Source: Fibrobacter sp. UBA4375
Lineage (GTDB): Bacteria; Fibrobacterota; Fibrobacteria; Fibrobacterales; Fibrobacteraceae
Length of the DNA stretch: 6,978 bases
Assembly (NCBI GenBank): GCA_002391195.1
Contig: DGRZ01000087.1
Location: 1 to 6,978, forward strand
Direction of reading: 5' to 3'
Shown piece after piece: positions 6,624 to 6,978 of the stretch. Each line of letters opens with the position of its first letter. Position 1 is the stretch's first letter. The notes below the pieces were generated by a model that made no database searches, was not told where the DNA came from, and worked only from the letters and a program-made list of their open reading frames with translations. The translations under genes were made by a program, and so were the position numbers.

Positions 6624-6649
6624 GAGAAGTATGTATGCCGAAAAATTAA

Positions 6650-6793
6650 GCTTTCGTCTTTTTTTTTGTTAAGTGGAGCTCAACGGAAATCGGGGACGAT
6701 TCTGCGACAATGTTTGACCTGACTTTTAGCTATGCGTCACTCAATTATACAGACCGGAATATGGGAGTATCAGTCCGTTGCGTGAAAAATTAG
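6650..6793 (+). pseudogene. Decayed 3' end of a FISUMP-domain gene
   Basis: In the frame ending at TAG 6791-6793, codons from 6671 read KWSSTE, then GDDSATM, then GVSVRCVKN before the stop. This is the characteristic FISUMP C-terminus (F/Y-W-S-S-T-E ... S-V-R-C-V-K) and parallels FWTSS...SVRCVQD in the intact gene in this window. The frame is closed by a TAA at 6647-6649, only about 8 codons before KWSS, and the part just upstream is a run of nine T at 6659-6667, so the domain core (CPAGWHLPS and earlier motifs) is missing. No start codon or ribosome binding site is present. About 40 codons of recognisable domain survive, so this is a truncated relic. Confidence 0.8.
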
Positions 6794-6902
6794 CCGAGAA
6801 ACGTGTAAAGTTAGGAAGACATCGGAGCCTGTGCCAAGGTTTATCGTATTTAGGATAAATATTTTTATTGAAATATAGATTTTTGTATATTGACTCTAAG
6901 AA
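6794..6902 (+). promoter_or_regulatory. Upstream region of the right-edge gene; possible -10 TATATT
   Basis: This AT-rich stretch between the FISUMP relic and the last gene must hold that gene's promoter unless transcription comes from further left. TATATT at 6886-6891 is a possible -10 box. TTGAAA at 6868-6873 is only 12 bases before it, too close for a standard pair. A small inverted repeat TTTATC/GATAAA near 6842-6859 is AT-rich and of uncertain meaning. Confidence 0.25.
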
Positions 6903-6908
6903 AAGGAG
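6903..6908 (+). promoter_or_regulatory. Ribosome binding site of the right-edge gene
   Basis: AAGGAG lies 6 bases before the ATG at 6915-6917. This is the best Shine-Dalgarno match at any gene start in the window and fixes the start. Confidence 0.8.
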
Positions 6909-6914
6909 TTGAAT

Positions 6915-6978
6915 ATGCAATCAAGAGTTAAAGAGGCTCTCATTCTGGCAGTGGCCATTTTGTGCCTGGGTGCATTTT
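6915..6978 (+). CDS. N-terminus of a protein with an N-terminal hydrophobic segment (3' partial)
   Basis: Only 21 codons are visible. The protein starts MQSRVKEA and continues with a hydrophobic run LILAVAILCLGAF. The short basic start followed by a hydrophobic core suggests a signal anchor or uncleaved membrane helix; a lipoprotein is less likely because the residues after the Cys (LCLG) do not form a clear lipobox from this much sequence. The pattern is reminiscent of the start of SIMPL/DUF541 periplasmic proteins, which often have a similar anchor, but 21 residues cannot settle it. The strong ribosome binding site supports a real gene. Confidence 0.75.
   Translation, partial: MQSRVKEALILAVAILCLGAF

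Noticed and set aside
6558..6649. The 5' part of the FISUMP relic, suggested by aaatggcggagag and gtcgactacaataaaaat
   Set aside because: Short resemblance to FISUMP codons in different frames, with no continuous frame or CPAGWHLPS core; too weak to annotate.
6639..6667. Intrinsic terminator on the plus strand: CGAAA...TTTCG followed by nine T
   Set aside because: The stem is only 5 bp and AT-rich, the loop is 8 bases, and it merges into the FISUMP relic. The T run is more likely decay or slippage.
1..6978. CRISPR array, tRNA, rRNA or riboswitch
   Set aside because: No regularly spaced direct repeats with unique spacers, no cloverleaf with CCA-type end and no recognisable conserved RNA motif was found by eye; a covariance-model scan of 6368-6914 would be decisive for small RNAs.

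Overview
The window most likely comes from Fibrobacter or a close relative (phylum Fibrobacterota). The main reason is a large protein with two domains of the 'Fibrobacter succinogenes major paralogous domain' type (FISUMP, TIGR02145). Its hallmark motifs include NWMADDLNY/TWMAENLDY, CPAGWHLPS and a terminal S(V/I)RC(V/I)K/Q. The coding regions look of moderate to high GC, while the spacer near the right end is strongly AT-rich.

Layout, left to right. (1) Positions 1-2055, plus strand: the 3' part of a long FISUMP gene whose start lies left of the window. It reads: end of a Cys/Trp module, a hexapeptide-repeat linker, a short FISUMP domain, alternating Cys/Trp modules, then a full-length FISUMP domain. 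(2) Positions 2052-4934, minus strand: polA, a complete DNA polymerase I with 5' nuclease, proofreading and polymerase domains. It converges on the FISUMP gene with a 4-base overlap of stop codons. (3) Positions 4961-6367, minus strand: a 468-residue P-loop ATPase with a C-terminal PD-(D/E)xK-like nuclease motif (Archaeal-ATPase/DUF234-like architecture), 26 bases upstream of polA in the same direction. (4) Positions 6368-6914: a spacer of about 550 bases. It holds a perfect 16-bp palindrome with related half-sites just upstream of the ATPase, a strong hairpin, and the decayed 3' end of another FISUMP gene. (5) Positions 6915-6978, plus strand: the first 21 codons of a gene with an excellent ribosome binding site and an N-terminal hydrophobic segment.

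How the parts work together: polA is chromosomal housekeeping (repair, Okazaki fragment processing). The ATPase is of unknown role and may be co-transcribed with polA. FISUMP proteins form an expanded, probably surface or secreted, family of unknown function; the intact copy and the remnant flank the polA-ATPase pair. I see no CRISPR array, rRNA, tRNA or insertion sequence. The observations best worth following are the alternating Cys/Trp repeat in the FISUMP protein and the palindrome-centred control region of the ATPase.
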